Origin: Kribbella italica
GTDB taxonomy: Bacteria; Actinomycetota; Actinomycetes; Propionibacteriales; Kribbellaceae
DNA length: 64,000 bases
Direction of reading: 5' to 3'
Assembly: GCF_014205135.1 (NCBI RefSeq)
Contig: NZ_JACHMY010000001.1
Location: 2,418,001 to 2,482,000, forward strand
The notes under the pieces were generated by a model. It was given only the letters and a program-made list of their open reading frames with translations. It was not told the DNA's origin and searched no databases. Of this stretch, positions 17,267-27,047 are shown piece after piece. The translations under genes were made by a program, and so were the position numbers. The first letter of the stretch is position 1, and each line of letters begins with the position of its first letter.

Positions 17267-18517
17267 ATGCGTCTACTCAAGTTCGCGGCGGTCGGGGTGA
17301 CCGCGGCGCTCGCGCTGACCGCCTGCGGCCAGGGCTCGGCCACCAAGGAAGCGGCGGCACCGGCGGGCAAGTCCGTCGTCCGCTACCTGAACTTCTCGTC
17401 CAACGACGGCCACGAGAAGGACCTGACGGCGATCGTCAACGCCTTCCAGACCGCCAACCCCGACATCACCGTCCAGGTCGAGACGGTCCCGTACGCCGAC
17501 TACTTCACCAAGCTGCAGACCTCGGTCGCCGGTGGCACCGCGGCCGACGCGTTCGAGCTGAACTACGAGAACTTCGTCACCTATGCCTCGAACGGTTCGC
17601 TCGCCGAGCTGAAGGACGTCGACGGTTCGGTCTACAAGAAGTCGCTGTACGACGCGTTCAATGCCGACGGCAAGCAGTACGGCGTCCCTGAGTCGTTCTC
17701 GAACGTCGTCCTGTTCTACAACAAGGCCCTGTTCAAGAAGGCCGGCGTCGCCGAGCCGACCGCGGACTGGACCTGGAAGGACGAGCAGGCCGCGGCCGCC
17801 AAGCTGACCGACAAGGGCGCGAAGGTCTGGGGCGACTACCAGCCGGTGTCGTACAACGAGTTCTACAAGGTGCTCGCCCAGAACGGCGGCGAGCTCCTCA
17901 ACGCAGACCGGTCAGCGGCGACGTTCAACTCCCCCGCCGGCGTCGAGGCGGCGAAGTTCCTGATCGACAAGGTCGGCACGACGATGCCGACCGAGGCGGA
18001 CGGCGCTGGTACGCCGGACTTCGACTCCAAGCTGTTCAAGTCGGGCAAGCTGGCGATGTGGCACACCGGGATCTGGATGTTCTCCGCGATGGCCGACGCG
18101 CCGTTCGACTGGGACGTCGTGGTCGAGCCCGGCAACACCAAGAAGGCGTCGGCGATGTTCGTCAACGGGCTGGTCGTGTCGGCCGCGTCGAAGAACGCCG
18201 CGGCCGCGCAGAAGTGGGTCACCTTCCTGGCCTCGTCCGACGAGACCACGAAGACCCGCCTCGCGAGCTCGTGGGAGCTGCCGCCGGTCGGTGACGAGAC
18301 CAAGCTCGCGCCGTACCTCGACCAGAAGAAGCCGGCCAACCGCAAGGCCGTGTTCACCGCGCTGGAGGACACCGTCCTGCCGCCGGTGATCGAGCGCCAG
18401 CAGGAGATGCAGGACCTGGTCACCCAGGAACTCACCTCCGCCGCGGCCGGCCGCAAGCCGGTCGAGAAGGCGCTCGCCGACGCCCAGACCAAGGTCAACG
18501 GCCTGCTGAAGAAGTGA
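17267..18517 (+). CDS. Sugar ABC transporter substrate-binding lipoprotein
   Basis: 416 aa. Lipoprotein signal peptide with lipobox LALTAC, so Cys20 should be lipid-anchored. The mature part is an extracellular solute-binding protein family 1 fold (VRYLNFSSNDGHEKDL, then VEPGNTKKASAMFVNGLVVS). GAGGGG lies 10 nt before the ATG and the gene follows permease 2 by 14 nt. It captures oligosaccharides outside the membrane for the two permeases. The specific ligand cannot be read from the sequence. Confidence 0.93.
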   Translation: MRLLKFAAVGVTAALALTACGQGSATKEAAAPAGKSVVRYLNFSSNDGHEKDLTAIVNAFQTANPDITVQVETVPYADYFTKLQTSVAGGTAADAFELNYENFVTYASNGSLAELKDVDGSVYKKSLYDAFNADGKQYGVPESFSNVVLFYNKALFKKAGVAEPTADWTWKDEQAAAAKLTDKGAKVWGDYQPVSYNEFYKVLAQNGGELLNADRSAATFNSPAGVEAAKFLIDKVGTTMPTEADGAGTPDFDSKLFKSGKLAMWHTGIWMFSAMADAPFDWDVVVEPGNTKKASAMFVNGLVVSAASKNAAAAQKWVTFLASSDETTKTRLASSWELPPVGDETKLAPYLDQKKPANRKAVFTALEDTVLPPVIERQQEMQDLVTQELTSAAAGRKPVEKALADAQTKVNGLLKK

Positions 18518-18525
18518 AGGACGCG

Positions 18526-19632
18526 ATGATCTCCACCTCCGCCCCCGACCTCAACGAGCTCGCCGGGTTGCGCTCGCTGGCCGAGCGCAGCCACGCCGTG
18601 ATCACTCGGCATCAGGATCCCGGCGGCGCGTACCCCGCCGCGCCGACCTTCTCGGCGTACCGCGGGTACGCGTGGCTGCGGGACGGCTCGTTCACCGCCG
18701 AGGGCATCTCCCGGTACGGCGACGTCGTGTCGGCCGGGCGGTTCCACGACTGGGTGCACGGCGCCCTGTGTCGTCGCCGCGCGCAGGTGGACGCGCTGCG
18801 CGCGTCCGACGCGCCGTCGAACGAGGCGATGCTGCCGACCCGGTTCACCTTCGACGGGTCGGACGGCTCCGACCCGTGGTGGGACTTCCAGACCGACGGG
18901 TACGGGCTGTGGCTGTGGTCCGTCGTCGCCCATGCCGATCGGCACGGGCTGTCGCTGGACCGGTGGCAGGCGGGGATCGACGTCGCGGTGGACTACCTGG
19001 TCGCCTTCTGGGACCGGCCTTGTTACGACTGGTGGGAGGAGCACGTCGAGCACCGGCACGTGTCGACGCTCGGCGCGATCTACGGCGGGCTGGTTGCCAT
19101 CGCGCCGTACACGTCGGTGCCGGTGCTGGAGGTTGCCGAGCGCATCCGTTCGCTGGTCGATGCCGAGGGCACGCATGACGGCCATCTGACCAAGTGGCTC
19201 GGGAGTTCGGCCGTCGACGGATCGTTGCCCTCGTGCATCGTCCCGTTCAGACTGGTTGCTCCCGGCTCCTCAGTTGCCGGTACGACGCTCGCGGCCGTCG
19301 TACGGGATCTCGACGTGGACGGCGGCGTACACCGCTTCACGGCCGACGTGTTCTACGGCGGCGGACAGTGGATCCTGCTGTCCGCCCTCCTCGGCTGGAA
19401 CCTGGCCGCGGCCGGCGACACCGTCGGTGCGTGGCGGCACCTTCGCTGGATCGCCGACCAGGTCAACGACGACGGCGACCTGCCCGAGCAGGTCGACCAC
19501 CACCTGCTGCACCCCGACTCGCGCAGCGAGTGGATCGCCCGCTGGGGATCCGTCGCCAGCCCGCTGCTCTGGTCCCACGGCATGTACCTGATCCTCGCCG
19601 ACGAACTCGGCATCACCGCAAAGGACGTCTGA
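18526..19632 (+). CDS. Glycoside hydrolase family 15-like (glucoamylase/isomalto-type) enzyme
   Basis: 368 aa, no signal peptide, so probably cytoplasmic. An (alpha/alpha)6 enzyme with GH15 hallmarks: YRGYAWLRDGSF near the N-terminus, the DWWEEH motif with Glu171/Glu172 as the acid candidate, and LPEQVD with Glu321 as the base candidate. ATG 18526 is chosen because GAAGGA lies just before it. GTG 18514, overlapping the upstream stop, is an alternative adding four residues. It probably releases glucose from imported alpha-glucosides. It is shorter than most GH15 proteins because it lacks an N-terminal beta domain. Confidence 0.82.
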   Translation: MISTSAPDLNELAGLRSLAERSHAVITRHQDPGGAYPAAPTFSAYRGYAWLRDGSFTAEGISRYGDVVSAGRFHDWVHGALCRRRAQVDALRASDAPSNEAMLPTRFTFDGSDGSDPWWDFQTDGYGLWLWSVVAHADRHGLSLDRWQAGIDVAVDYLVAFWDRPCYDWWEEHVEHRHVSTLGAIYGGLVAIAPYTSVPVLEVAERIRSLVDAEGTHDGHLTKWLGSSAVDGSLPSCIVPFRLVAPGSSVAGTTLAAVVRDLDVDGGVHRFTADVFYGGGQWILLSALLGWNLAAAGDTVGAWRHLRWIADQVNDDGDLPEQVDHHLLHPDSRSEWIARWGSVASPLLWSHGMYLILADELGITAKDV

Positions 19633-21791
19633 TGCTCACGCACCGGCCGTACGGCATCGAGCACCCCTACGCCTCCTCGCCCGACCAGCGTGTCCCCGTG
19701 CTTCCGCTGACCGGCGAGCCCGTCCGGCTCGGGGTCGTCGCGCCCGACGCGGAGCGGGTGGTGTGCGAGTGGGGTTCGGTGGAACTCCCGATGGAGCGAG
19801 GGTCCGCGGCGGCCGCGGACGCTGCCGCGTTGGCCGGCGGCGAAGGGCACCTGAGCGAGGCGCAGGCCAAGTCGCTCGGGGCGGACGGCGCGTGGTCGGT
19901 GCTCACTCCCCCGGTGACGGAGCCGGTGAAGTACCGCTTCCACGCCGGGGGCGAGACCACCGAGTGGTTCGAGGCCTCGCCTGCTGCATGGGTCTCGTCC
20001 GGTGGCGAGATCCGTGGGGGTGACGGGCGGGTGCAAGGGGTCGAGTGGCTGACCTCGGCGGAGGGTGTGCACCGGGCCCGGTTCTCCTTCGCGCTCGGGC
20101 CGGACGATCACCTGGTCGGGTTCGGCGAGCGGTACGACGGACTGGATCAGCGCGGGAGGTCGTTGGATGCCGTGGTGTTCGAGCAGTACAAGTCGCAGGG
20201 CGTGCACGGGCGGACGTACCTGCCGATGCCGTTCGCGCACGTGGTGGACAGCTCCGGCAGCGGCTGGGGATTCCATGTGCGGACTTCTCGGCGGACCTGG
20301 TACTCCTCGGACGACCGTCAGCTGACGGTGGAAGTTGCTCTGGGCGATGAACCGGTGGTTGACCTGGGCATCTACGAGGGCTCGGCGACCGAGGTGCTGA
20401 AGGCTTTCCTGGACGAGGTCGGCCGGGCCGAGGAGCTGCCGTCGTGGGTGTTCCGGTTGTGGGCCTCGGGCAACGAGTGGAACACCCAGGAGCTGGTGAC
20501 GGCCCGGATGGACGCGCACCGGGACCTGGCGATCCCGGTCGGCGCGGTGGTGATCGAGGCCTGGAGCGACGAAGAGGGCATCACGATCTGGCGTGACGCG
20601 AGGTACGACGTGACCGCTGACGGCAGCGCGCACCCGGCGGCCGACTTCGCGTACCGGGCGGACGGCGCCTGGCCCGACCCGAAAGCGATGATCGACGACC
20701 TGCACGCGCGCGGGATCAAGGTGATCCTGTGGCAGATCCCGCTGCAGAAGACCGAGTTCAGCACCGGGCAGGTCGCGGCCGACGCCGAGGCGATGGTACG
20801 CGACGGTCACGCCGTCCTGGAGGCGGACGGTACGGCGTACCACAACCGCGGCTGGTGGTTCCCGCAGGCGCTGATGCCCGACCTCTCGGTGCAGCGCACC
20901 CGCGACTGGTGGACGGACAAGCGGCGCTACCTGGTCGAGGACTTGGACGTCGACGGCTTCAAGACCGACGGCGGCGAGCACGCCTGGGGGCACGACCTCG
21001 TCTACGCCGACGGCAAACTCGGTGACGAGGGCAACAATCTGTACCCGGTGCACTACGCCCGGACCTTCGGCGACCTGCTCCGCTCGGCCGGCAAGGCGCC
21101 GGTCACCTTCTCGCGCTCGGGCTTCACCGGCTCGCAGGCGCACGGCATCTACTGGGCGGGCGACGAGGACTCGACCTGGGAAGCGTTCCGCTCGTCCGTG
21201 ACCGCGGGGCTGACGGCCGCCTCGTGCGGAATCGTCTACTGGGGTTGGGATCTGGCCGGCTTCTCCGGCCCGGTACCCGACTCCGAGCTCTACCTGCGCG
21301 CAGCGGCCGCGTCGGTCTTCCTGCCGATCATGCAGTACCACTCGGAGTTCAACCACCACCAGCTTCCGCTCCGCGACCGCACCCCGTGGCACGTCGCCGA
21401 GACCACCGGCGACGACCGGGTCGTCCCTCTCTTCCGCGCGTACGCCGAACTGCGCGAGCGCCTCGTCCCCTACCTGACCGAGCAGGCCGCGCGGACCATC
21501 AGCACCGACCGCCCGCTGATGCGCCCGCTCTTCTTCGACCACGCCGACGACCCGGAGGTGTGGAACCACCCGTACCAGTACCTGCTCGGCGACGACCTGC
21601 TGATCAACCCGGTCCTCGAGCCCGGCGCGACGGTGTGGACGACGTACCTCCCTGCCGGCGACTGGATCGACGTCTGGACCGGTGAGCCGGCCGGCACCGG
21701 GCGCATGGTCCGTGAGGTGCCGCTGGACGTCGTACCGGTGTATGCCCGGGCCGGCAGGTGGGAGCGGCTGCGGGCGGTCTTCCAGCCGTAG
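19632..21791 (+). CDS. Glycoside hydrolase family 31 alpha-glycosidase
   Basis: 719 aa. An N-terminal beta-sandwich (about 1-250) is followed by a catalytic TIM barrel. The nucleophile is Asp446 in GFKTDGGEHA; the acid/base is Asp511 in WAGDEDSTW. A C-terminal beta domain follows (PLMRPLFFDHADDPEVW region onward). No signal peptide. ATG shares one base with the GH15 stop (TGATG). It works with GH15 on imported oligosaccharides, as an alpha-glucosidase, alpha-xylosidase or isomaltase; family and mechanism are clear, exact linkage is not. Confidence 0.92.
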   Translation: MLTHRPYGIEHPYASSPDQRVPVLPLTGEPVRLGVVAPDAERVVCEWGSVELPMERGSAAAADAAALAGGEGHLSEAQAKSLGADGAWSVLTPPVTEPVKYRFHAGGETTEWFEASPAAWVSSGGEIRGGDGRVQGVEWLTSAEGVHRARFSFALGPDDHLVGFGERYDGLDQRGRSLDAVVFEQYKSQGVHGRTYLPMPFAHVVDSSGSGWGFHVRTSRRTWYSSDDRQLTVEVALGDEPVVDLGIYEGSATEVLKAFLDEVGRAEELPSWVFRLWASGNEWNTQELVTARMDAHRDLAIPVGAVVIEAWSDEEGITIWRDARYDVTADGSAHPAADFAYRADGAWPDPKAMIDDLHARGIKVILWQIPLQKTEFSTGQVAADAEAMVRDGHAVLEADGTAYHNRGWWFPQALMPDLSVQRTRDWWTDKRRYLVEDLDVDGFKTDGGEHAWGHDLVYADGKLGDEGNNLYPVHYARTFGDLLRSAGKAPVTFSRSGFTGSQAHGIYWAGDEDSTWEAFRSSVTAGLTAASCGIVYWGWDLAGFSGPVPDSELYLRAAAASVFLPIMQYHSEFNHHQLPLRDRTPWHVAETTGDDRVVPLFRAYAELRERLVPYLTEQAARTISTDRPLMRPLFFDHADDPEVWNHPYQYLLGDDLLINPVLEPGATVWTTYLPAGDWIDVWTGEPAGTGRMVREVPLDVVPVYARAGRWERLRAVFQP

Positions 21792-21794
21792 GGG

Positions 21795-22367
21795 TCAGCG
21801 CAGGTCGAGGCGCATCAGCACGCGCGGGTGGCGGGCCAGGACCGAGTCGGTGTCGGCGACCTTGGTGAAGCCGGCGCGTTCGAAGTTCTTGCGGAGGCCG
21901 GCGTACGCCATGGTCAGGTCGACCTTCACGTCGCCGTTGTCCAGCGGGTAGGCCTCGACGATCGGCGCGCCCTGCTCCCGGGCGAACTCGGCGGCGCCGG
22001 TGATCAGGCTGTGCGAGATGCCCTGCTTGCGGTGACCGGGCCGGACGCGGACGCACCACAGCGACCAGACCGGCAGGTCGTCGACGTGCGGGATCTTCCG
22101 GTTCCGGGCGAACGACGTCTCGGACCGGGGCGCGATCGCCGCCCAGCCGACCGGCGTCTCCCCGTCGTACGCCAGGACGCCGGGGGCCGGCTCGGCCTTG
22201 CACAGCTCGGCGACGTACTCACCCCGGGCCGGACCCTGCAGCTCGTTGTTGAGCTTCGACGGGATCCGGTAGCTCAGGCACCAGCACACGTTCGACGTCG
22301 GCGACTTCGGGCCGAGCACCGCTCGGACGTCCTCGAACTCCACTGCCGGCCGAATCTCGATCACCAT
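21795..22367 (-). CDS. GNAT family N-acetyltransferase
   Basis: 190 aa. The acetyl-CoA binding region is recognisable in VWSLWCVRVRPGHRKQGISHSL (V-x-RPGHRKQGIS being the R/Q-x-x-G-x-G/A-like motif), with GVLAYDGETPVGWAAIAPR before it as beta-4. The N-terminal CWCLSYR segment is typical of an uncharacterised actinobacterial GNAT subgroup. It converges tail to tail with the GH31 gene (3-nt gap) and diverges from the LacI gene. Substrate unknown. Confidence 0.85.
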   Translation of the reverse strand: MVIEIRPAVEFEDVRAVLGPKSPTSNVCWCLSYRIPSKLNNELQGPARGEYVAELCKAEPAPGVLAYDGETPVGWAAIAPRSETSFARNRKIPHVDDLPVWSLWCVRVRPGHRKQGISHSLITGAAEFAREQGAPIVEAYPLDNGDVKVDLTMAYAGLRKNFERAGFTKVADTDSVLARHPRVLMRLDLR

Positions 22368-22397
22368 CGCGCCACGATGTCATGACCGACTGACAGT

Positions 22398-22475
22398 TCT
22401 AGCGTTAAAAGCCTCGACTTACGCTCTTGACGGCGTACGGAGTGGTCAGTAGCGTGCGGTGAACTTTAACGTTAA
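22398..22475. promoter_or_regulatory. LacI promoter with two operator-like sites
   Basis: -35 TTGACG (22427-22432), 17-nt spacer, -10 TAGCGT (22450-22455). The perfect palindrome TTAACGTTAA (22466-22475) lies at the expected transcription start, with the central CG typical of LacI-family operators. A related site, TTCTAGCGTTAAAA, lies at 22398-22411, between this promoter and the divergent GNAT start. The two sites could support looping or control both directions. Confidence 0.7.
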
Positions 22476-22496
22476 TACGCTCTGGTGGAGGCGCCG

Positions 22497-23576
22497 ATGG
22501 AATCCCAGCCGGTCAGCCGGGGGCCCGTGCCGCACGGGCACGTCACGCTCAGCCAGGTGGCGCAGCGGGCCGGGGTCTCGGCGCAGTCGGTCTCCAACGC
22601 GCTCAACAACCCGGACCGGCTGGCGCCGGCGACGCTGGAGCGGATCCTCGCGACCGTGGCCGAACTGGGGTACGAGCCGAACCTCTCGGCGCGGGCGCTG
22701 CGCAACCGCAGCTCGCACCTGATCGCCTTCAAGGTCCGGCCGTCGCGCCCGGACAAGGCCTCGCTGCTGATGGACGAGTTCCTGTACGCGCTCAACCGCT
22801 CGGCGGTCGAGGCCGGGTACCACCTGATCCTGTGCCACGCCGAGGGCGAAGGCTCGACCGAGGAGATCAAGGCGTACCGGGACCTGCTGAAGAAGACGCC
22901 CGTCGACGCGTTCGTACTGGCCGAGACCCATCGCAACGACGACCGGATCGCCGCGCTCCGGTCGTGGGGCGTGCCGTTCGCGACGTTCGGCCGGTCCTGG
23001 GACGGTGACGACTCGCTCGCCTGGGTGGACGTCGACGGCCGCGCGGGGACCCGGGCCGCGACCGAGCACGTCGCGGCGCAGGGACACCGCCGGATCGGTC
23101 ACGTCGGCTGGCTCGCCGAGTCGGAGATCGGGCAGGAACGCCGGGAGGGCTGGCTCGAAGCGTGCCGTGAGCGAGGACTGGAGACCGACCTGCAGGCAGC
23201 GGTCGCCGACACGCTCGAGGACGGCCGCCAGGCCGCGCACCGCATGCTCGACGCGCCGCAGCCCGCGACCGCGCTGGTCTGCGCGTCCGACACCCTCGCG
23301 CTCGGCGTACTGCGGGCCCTGCACGAGCGAGGGCTGCGGCCAGGCGTCGAGGTGGCCGTCACCGGCTTCGACGACTCCCCCACCGCTGCTCTGGTCAGCC
23401 CCGGCCTGACCACGCTGCGCCAGCCGATCGACGTGGTCGGCCGCCAGCTGATCCAGGCGGTCGAGAACCTGATCGCGGGCGATCCCCGCGAGCCCCAGCA
23501 CGTCCTGCTGCAGCCGGACCTGATCGTCCGGGGATCCAGCCTGCCAGGACCACGCCCGTCCACAGCAACACCCTGA
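22497..23576 (+). CDS. LacI family transcriptional regulator
   Basis: 359 aa. The N-terminal LacI helix-turn-helix (about 18-70) contains TLSQVAQRAGVSAQSVSNALNN and the hinge GYEPNLSARALRN. A periplasmic-binding-protein-like sensor domain follows, ending in GFDDSPTAALVSPGLTTLRQP, the usual LacI/GalR signature. ATG 22497 is chosen because GGAGG is 5 nt upstream. The secreted glycosidase-like gene starts 11 nt after the stop, so both are likely one operon. Probably represses itself and that gene through TTAACGTTAA until a sugar binds. Confidence 0.93.
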   Translation: MESQPVSRGPVPHGHVTLSQVAQRAGVSAQSVSNALNNPDRLAPATLERILATVAELGYEPNLSARALRNRSSHLIAFKVRPSRPDKASLLMDEFLYALNRSAVEAGYHLILCHAEGEGSTEEIKAYRDLLKKTPVDAFVLAETHRNDDRIAALRSWGVPFATFGRSWDGDDSLAWVDVDGRAGTRAATEHVAAQGHRRIGHVGWLAESEIGQERREGWLEACRERGLETDLQAAVADTLEDGRQAAHRMLDAPQPATALVCASDTLALGVLRALHERGLRPGVEVAVTGFDDSPTAALVSPGLTTLRQPIDVVGRQLIQAVENLIAGDPREPQHVLLQPDLIVRGSSLPGPRPSTATP

Positions 23577-23587
23577 AGGGACACAAG

Positions 23588-26500
23588 ATGAGGCCCCGAC
23601 CCAGGCTGTTCGTAGCCGTCGTCGCGGGAGCGCTGCTGCTGCCCGCAATCGTTTCGTTGCCAGCAGCACCAGCCGCGCCCCCGCCCGCCGACCCGTTCGT
23701 CGTGACCACCGAGAACCTCGCCGGCGGCACCGCCTCCGCGGGCGTGATGGACCTGACCACGTACGGCGCGCAGGACTGGGTCCACGTGACCGGCGACGCC
23801 ATCGAGCGCAAGGCCGCCGTCACGCCTTCCATCACCGTGGACGACCTGAACCCCGCCGCCGGCCGGACCACGCTCGGCGACAGCCCGCTGGCGTTCCGGT
23901 GGTCCGACGGAACGACCACCTCGTCGACTGCCGGTGTCACCACCGGTGGCGTCTTCCACTACGACGACACGACCGTCGGCCCGACGACCGGGCACGACGC
24001 CGGCTACCGGATCACCGTCCCCGCCGCGGACTCGGTCCGCCGCCTCGTGGTCGTCGGTGGCATCTGGCAGGCCCGCGGCACGGTCACCGTCGCCGCGGCC
24101 GACGGAGACGGTACGCCGTACGCGACCTCGATCGGCGCGAGCGGCACCGCGGCGGCCAAGCGGTACACGGTGACGATCCGCCCTGGTGAAGGGGTCGTCA
24201 TCACCACGAAGTTCACCGAGAAGCTCACGGCGAACGGGAACCTCTCGCTGTCCGCCGTGGCACTCTCACCGGAGCAGACCTTCACGTCGACCGCGGTCCC
24301 GGCCGCTCTCGACCTGACCGCCGACGGGCCTGACGACTGGCTGCACCTGAACGGGGCGACGATCAACCGCAAGGCCGGCGGACCAGCGAGCCTGGCAGTG
24401 ACGAACCGTCAGCAGGGCGCCGAGATCGGGGCGCAGAACGACAACCCGGTCAGCTACTCGTGGACCAACGGCACGCCGGCCACGACGCAGCCGGCCACCC
24501 GCGCCGGCGGCATCTTCTTTGCCAACGGCACCGATCCGGACGTCGACCTCACCGGCCCGTACGGCTACGACCTCACCGTCGCGGCGGCCCCGAACCCGCG
24601 AACGATCCGGTTCGTGTCGGGCGTGTGGCGGGCGTCGGCGACGGTCTCGGTGTCCGTCAACGGCTCTCCGGCGTACGTGAGCTCGGACCTGGTCAGCAAC
24701 GGCCCGTCGGTGACGCGGCTGTTCGAGCTCACGCTCGGCGCCGGCGACTCCGCCCGGATCAGCACGCAGCTGAACCGGAAGACCGACCCGTCCGGCAACG
24801 TGACGCTCGCCGGTGTGACAGTTGCGGATGCCTCCGCCGACGGGTTTCGCAGGCTGACGACGTCGCTGCTCGGCCGCATCGCGGCCGCCGATCTGGTCAA
24901 CGCGGGCGACGCCGCGCAACGGCAACTCACCGACGAGGTCGCCTCCGCGAAGGCGACGCTCGCCGACAGTTCCGCGCAGCGGGACCAGCTCCGCCTGGCC
25001 TACGTCCTGCTTCGCGCCGCGTACGACGACGCCGTCGCCTCCGCGGCCGGTGCCGAGTACACCAGCGTGACGAACCCCGGCCTCACCTCGTCGTTCGGCT
25101 GGGAGGGCGACCTCCACGCGCCGATCGCGTTCATCGACGGCAGCTACAAGCTGCGCAGCCGGGGCGACGCGATGATCACGTTCGGCGTCGCGAACATCCC
25201 GGGCAAGATCAAGTGGACCAACGCCGAGGGCTACCTGCCGGCGTTCGTCAGCGAGTACGCGAAGGACGGCCTGAAGGTCACGGTGGAGAACTTCGCCGAC
25301 CTGGTCGTTGTCGGAGGCAACCGCTTCGAGGTCGCCTACTCGCGGATGACCGTCACCAACACGACCGCGGCGCAGGCTCGACTCCCCCGCGTGTCCAGCC
25401 TGCTGACGCCTTTGAACGCCGCGGCCGAGCCGGCCGTGACGACCATCGGCGCCCGCAAGACCGTCGTCCGGGACTATGCCGTCGCCGCCGATCGGTTCGG
25501 TGCGACGTACGAGTGGCCGAGTGCGACCCAGCTGCGCAAGCTCGGTGGGTTCGACCAGCACTACGCCCACATGCGCGGCTACTGGAACTCGCGGCTGTCG
25601 GCCATCGCGAACATCACCGACCTGCCGGACCAGCGGCTCGTCAACGCGTACAAGGCCGGGTACATCTACACGCTGATCATCCGCGACGACATCGCGGGAA
25701 AGAAGGAGCTGCACGTCGGCGAGAACGGCTACGACGAGATGTTCGACCACGACACGATCGGCATCGTCGCCACGCTGCTCACGATCGGCGACTTCACCTA
25801 CGCGAAGGACTACCTGGCGACGCTGCCGGCCCAGCTCCAGTACGACGACGCCAAGTGGAAGTACAGCTGGCCGTACGCGCTCTACCTGCAGCGCACCGGC
25901 GACAAGGCGTTCGTCCGGCAGCAGTTCGAGACGATCAAGAAGAACACCCACACGGTCGAGACCGACCGGATCGACGGCGGCACAGGGATCATCAAGCAGA
26001 CCGTCGCGATCGACTCGCTCGGCTACTGGACGATCGACAACTGGTCCGCGCTGGCCGGCCTCACGACGTACCGGTATCTCGCGAACGCGCTCGGCGAGAC
26101 GCAGGAGGCGGCCTGGGCCAAGGCCGAGTACGACGATTTGCTGAAGGTCGCGACCGCGCGGATCGAGCAGACGATGGCGCAGTACGACCTCGACTACCTG
26201 CCGATCTCGATGGTGGAACCCAACGAGACCGGGCCGCGCAAGGATCCCCGGGACGCGAACTGGGCGTCGATGTTCCTGTTCGGCCGGTGGGCGTGGGACG
26301 GGTACCTGTTCGGCGCGCGGCAGACCGGGACGATGTTCGACAAGATCGACGACACGTACACGCACGGGTTCGAACGGCGGGCGGGGGTGTCGGAGTCGAT
26401 CTACAACTTCGGCGGTTATCCGCACGGGTACTACTCCAGTGCCTACAACGCCGGGTACGGCAGCGCCGCGCTGCGGGGTGAGCAGTACCGCGATCTCGGG

Positions 26501-27010
26501 ATCAAGGCGTACCAGTACATGATCGACAAGACGATGAGTGGGCCGTTCGGCTGGTGGGAAGGCGTCGACTACCCGAGCGCCAGCTCGCCGTGGGACATCG
26601 ACCACGCCCGCGGCGGTGGCGGCTCGAACCAGCACATGTGGGGACAGTCGACCGCGACCAAGGTGCTGTTCGACTCGCTGATCGCCGAGAAAGCCGACGG
26701 GACTGTGATCATCGGGCGTGGGGTGCCGAACGAGTGGATCCGCAGCCGGCAGAAGATCGGGCTGGATCGCTACCCGGTCACGAACGGCGGCCGGATCGGC
26801 TACCGGCTGACGACATCCGGCAAGCGGGTGACGATCCAGCTGAGCGGCGACGTGCGGGACGTTTCGGCGTACAGCGTGGAACTGCCGGGTTTGAGGAACA
26901 ACGTTGCTCAGGTGTCGGTCAAGGGCGCCACTGTCGATCAGGCGGCCGGCAAGGTCCGGCTGCCGTCCGGGACGAGGCACGTGACGATCACCTTGCGTCG
27001 CGCGCTGTAG
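23588..27010 (+). CDS. Large secreted six-hairpin glycosidase-like protein
   Basis: 1140 aa. Signal peptide (cleavage near 30-34 after PAAPAA). Two N-terminal beta repeats follow, about 45-230 and 240-410, each with a DW-hHLNG/TG...I-RKA pattern and an FRFVSGVW/VVVGGIW core; they look like duplicated carbohydrate-binding modules. A short coiled linker (about 415-490) leads to a C-terminal (alpha/alpha)6-like catalytic region (from about 520) with FGWEGDLHAPIAF, GYDEMFDHDTIG and YWTIDNWSALAGL. The co-transcribed LacI gene implies sugar-induced expression. GH family number is not assigned; I infer hydrolysis of an extracellular polysaccharide or glycan. Catalytic acids are not certain. Confidence 0.78.
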   Translation: MRPRPRLFVAVVAGALLLPAIVSLPAAPAAPPPADPFVVTTENLAGGTASAGVMDLTTYGAQDWVHVTGDAIERKAAVTPSITVDDLNPAAGRTTLGDSPLAFRWSDGTTTSSTAGVTTGGVFHYDDTTVGPTTGHDAGYRITVPAADSVRRLVVVGGIWQARGTVTVAAADGDGTPYATSIGASGTAAAKRYTVTIRPGEGVVITTKFTEKLTANGNLSLSAVALSPEQTFTSTAVPAALDLTADGPDDWLHLNGATINRKAGGPASLAVTNRQQGAEIGAQNDNPVSYSWTNGTPATTQPATRAGGIFFANGTDPDVDLTGPYGYDLTVAAAPNPRTIRFVSGVWRASATVSVSVNGSPAYVSSDLVSNGPSVTRLFELTLGAGDSARISTQLNRKTDPSGNVTLAGVTVADASADGFRRLTTSLLGRIAAADLVNAGDAAQRQLTDEVASAKATLADSSAQRDQLRLAYVLLRAAYDDAVASAAGAEYTSVTNPGLTSSFGWEGDLHAPIAFIDGSYKLRSRGDAMITFGVANIPGKIKWTNAEGYLPAFVSEYAKDGLKVTVENFADLVVVGGNRFEVAYSRMTVTNTTAAQARLPRVSSLLTPLNAAAEPAVTTIGARKTVVRDYAVAADRFGATYEWPSATQLRKLGGFDQHYAHMRGYWNSRLSAIANITDLPDQRLVNAYKAGYIYTLIIRDDIAGKKELHVGENGYDEMFDHDTIGIVATLLTIGDFTYAKDYLATLPAQLQYDDAKWKYSWPYALYLQRTGDKAFVRQQFETIKKNTHTVETDRIDGGTGIIKQTVAIDSLGYWTIDNWSALAGLTTYRYLANALGETQEAAWAKAEYDDLLKVATARIEQTMAQYDLDYLPISMVEPNETGPRKDPRDANWASMFLFGRWAWDGYLFGARQTGTMFDKIDDTYTHGFERRAGVSESIYNFGGYPHGYYSSAYNAGYGSAALRGEQYRDLGIKAYQYMIDKTMSGPFGWWEGVDYPSASSPWDIDHARGGGGSNQHMWGQSTATKVLFDSLIAEKADGTVIIGRGVPNEWIRSRQKIGLDRYPVTNGGRIGYRLTTSGKRVTIQLSGDVRDVSAYSVELPGLRNNVAQVSVKGATVDQAAGKVRLPSGTRHVTITLRRAL

Positions 27011-27014
27011 ACGA

Positions 27015-27047
27015 TGAAGGGCGTCCGGTAAGACCGGGCGCCCTTCA
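27015..27047. terminator. Bidirectional terminator hairpin
   Basis: TGAAGGGCGTCCGG (27015-27028) pairs with CCGGGCGCCCTTCA (27034-27047), 14 pairs with one T-G wobble, loop TAAGA. It starts 5 nt after the glycosidase stop; its right arm contains the last codon of the convergent TetR gene. Confidence 0.8.
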
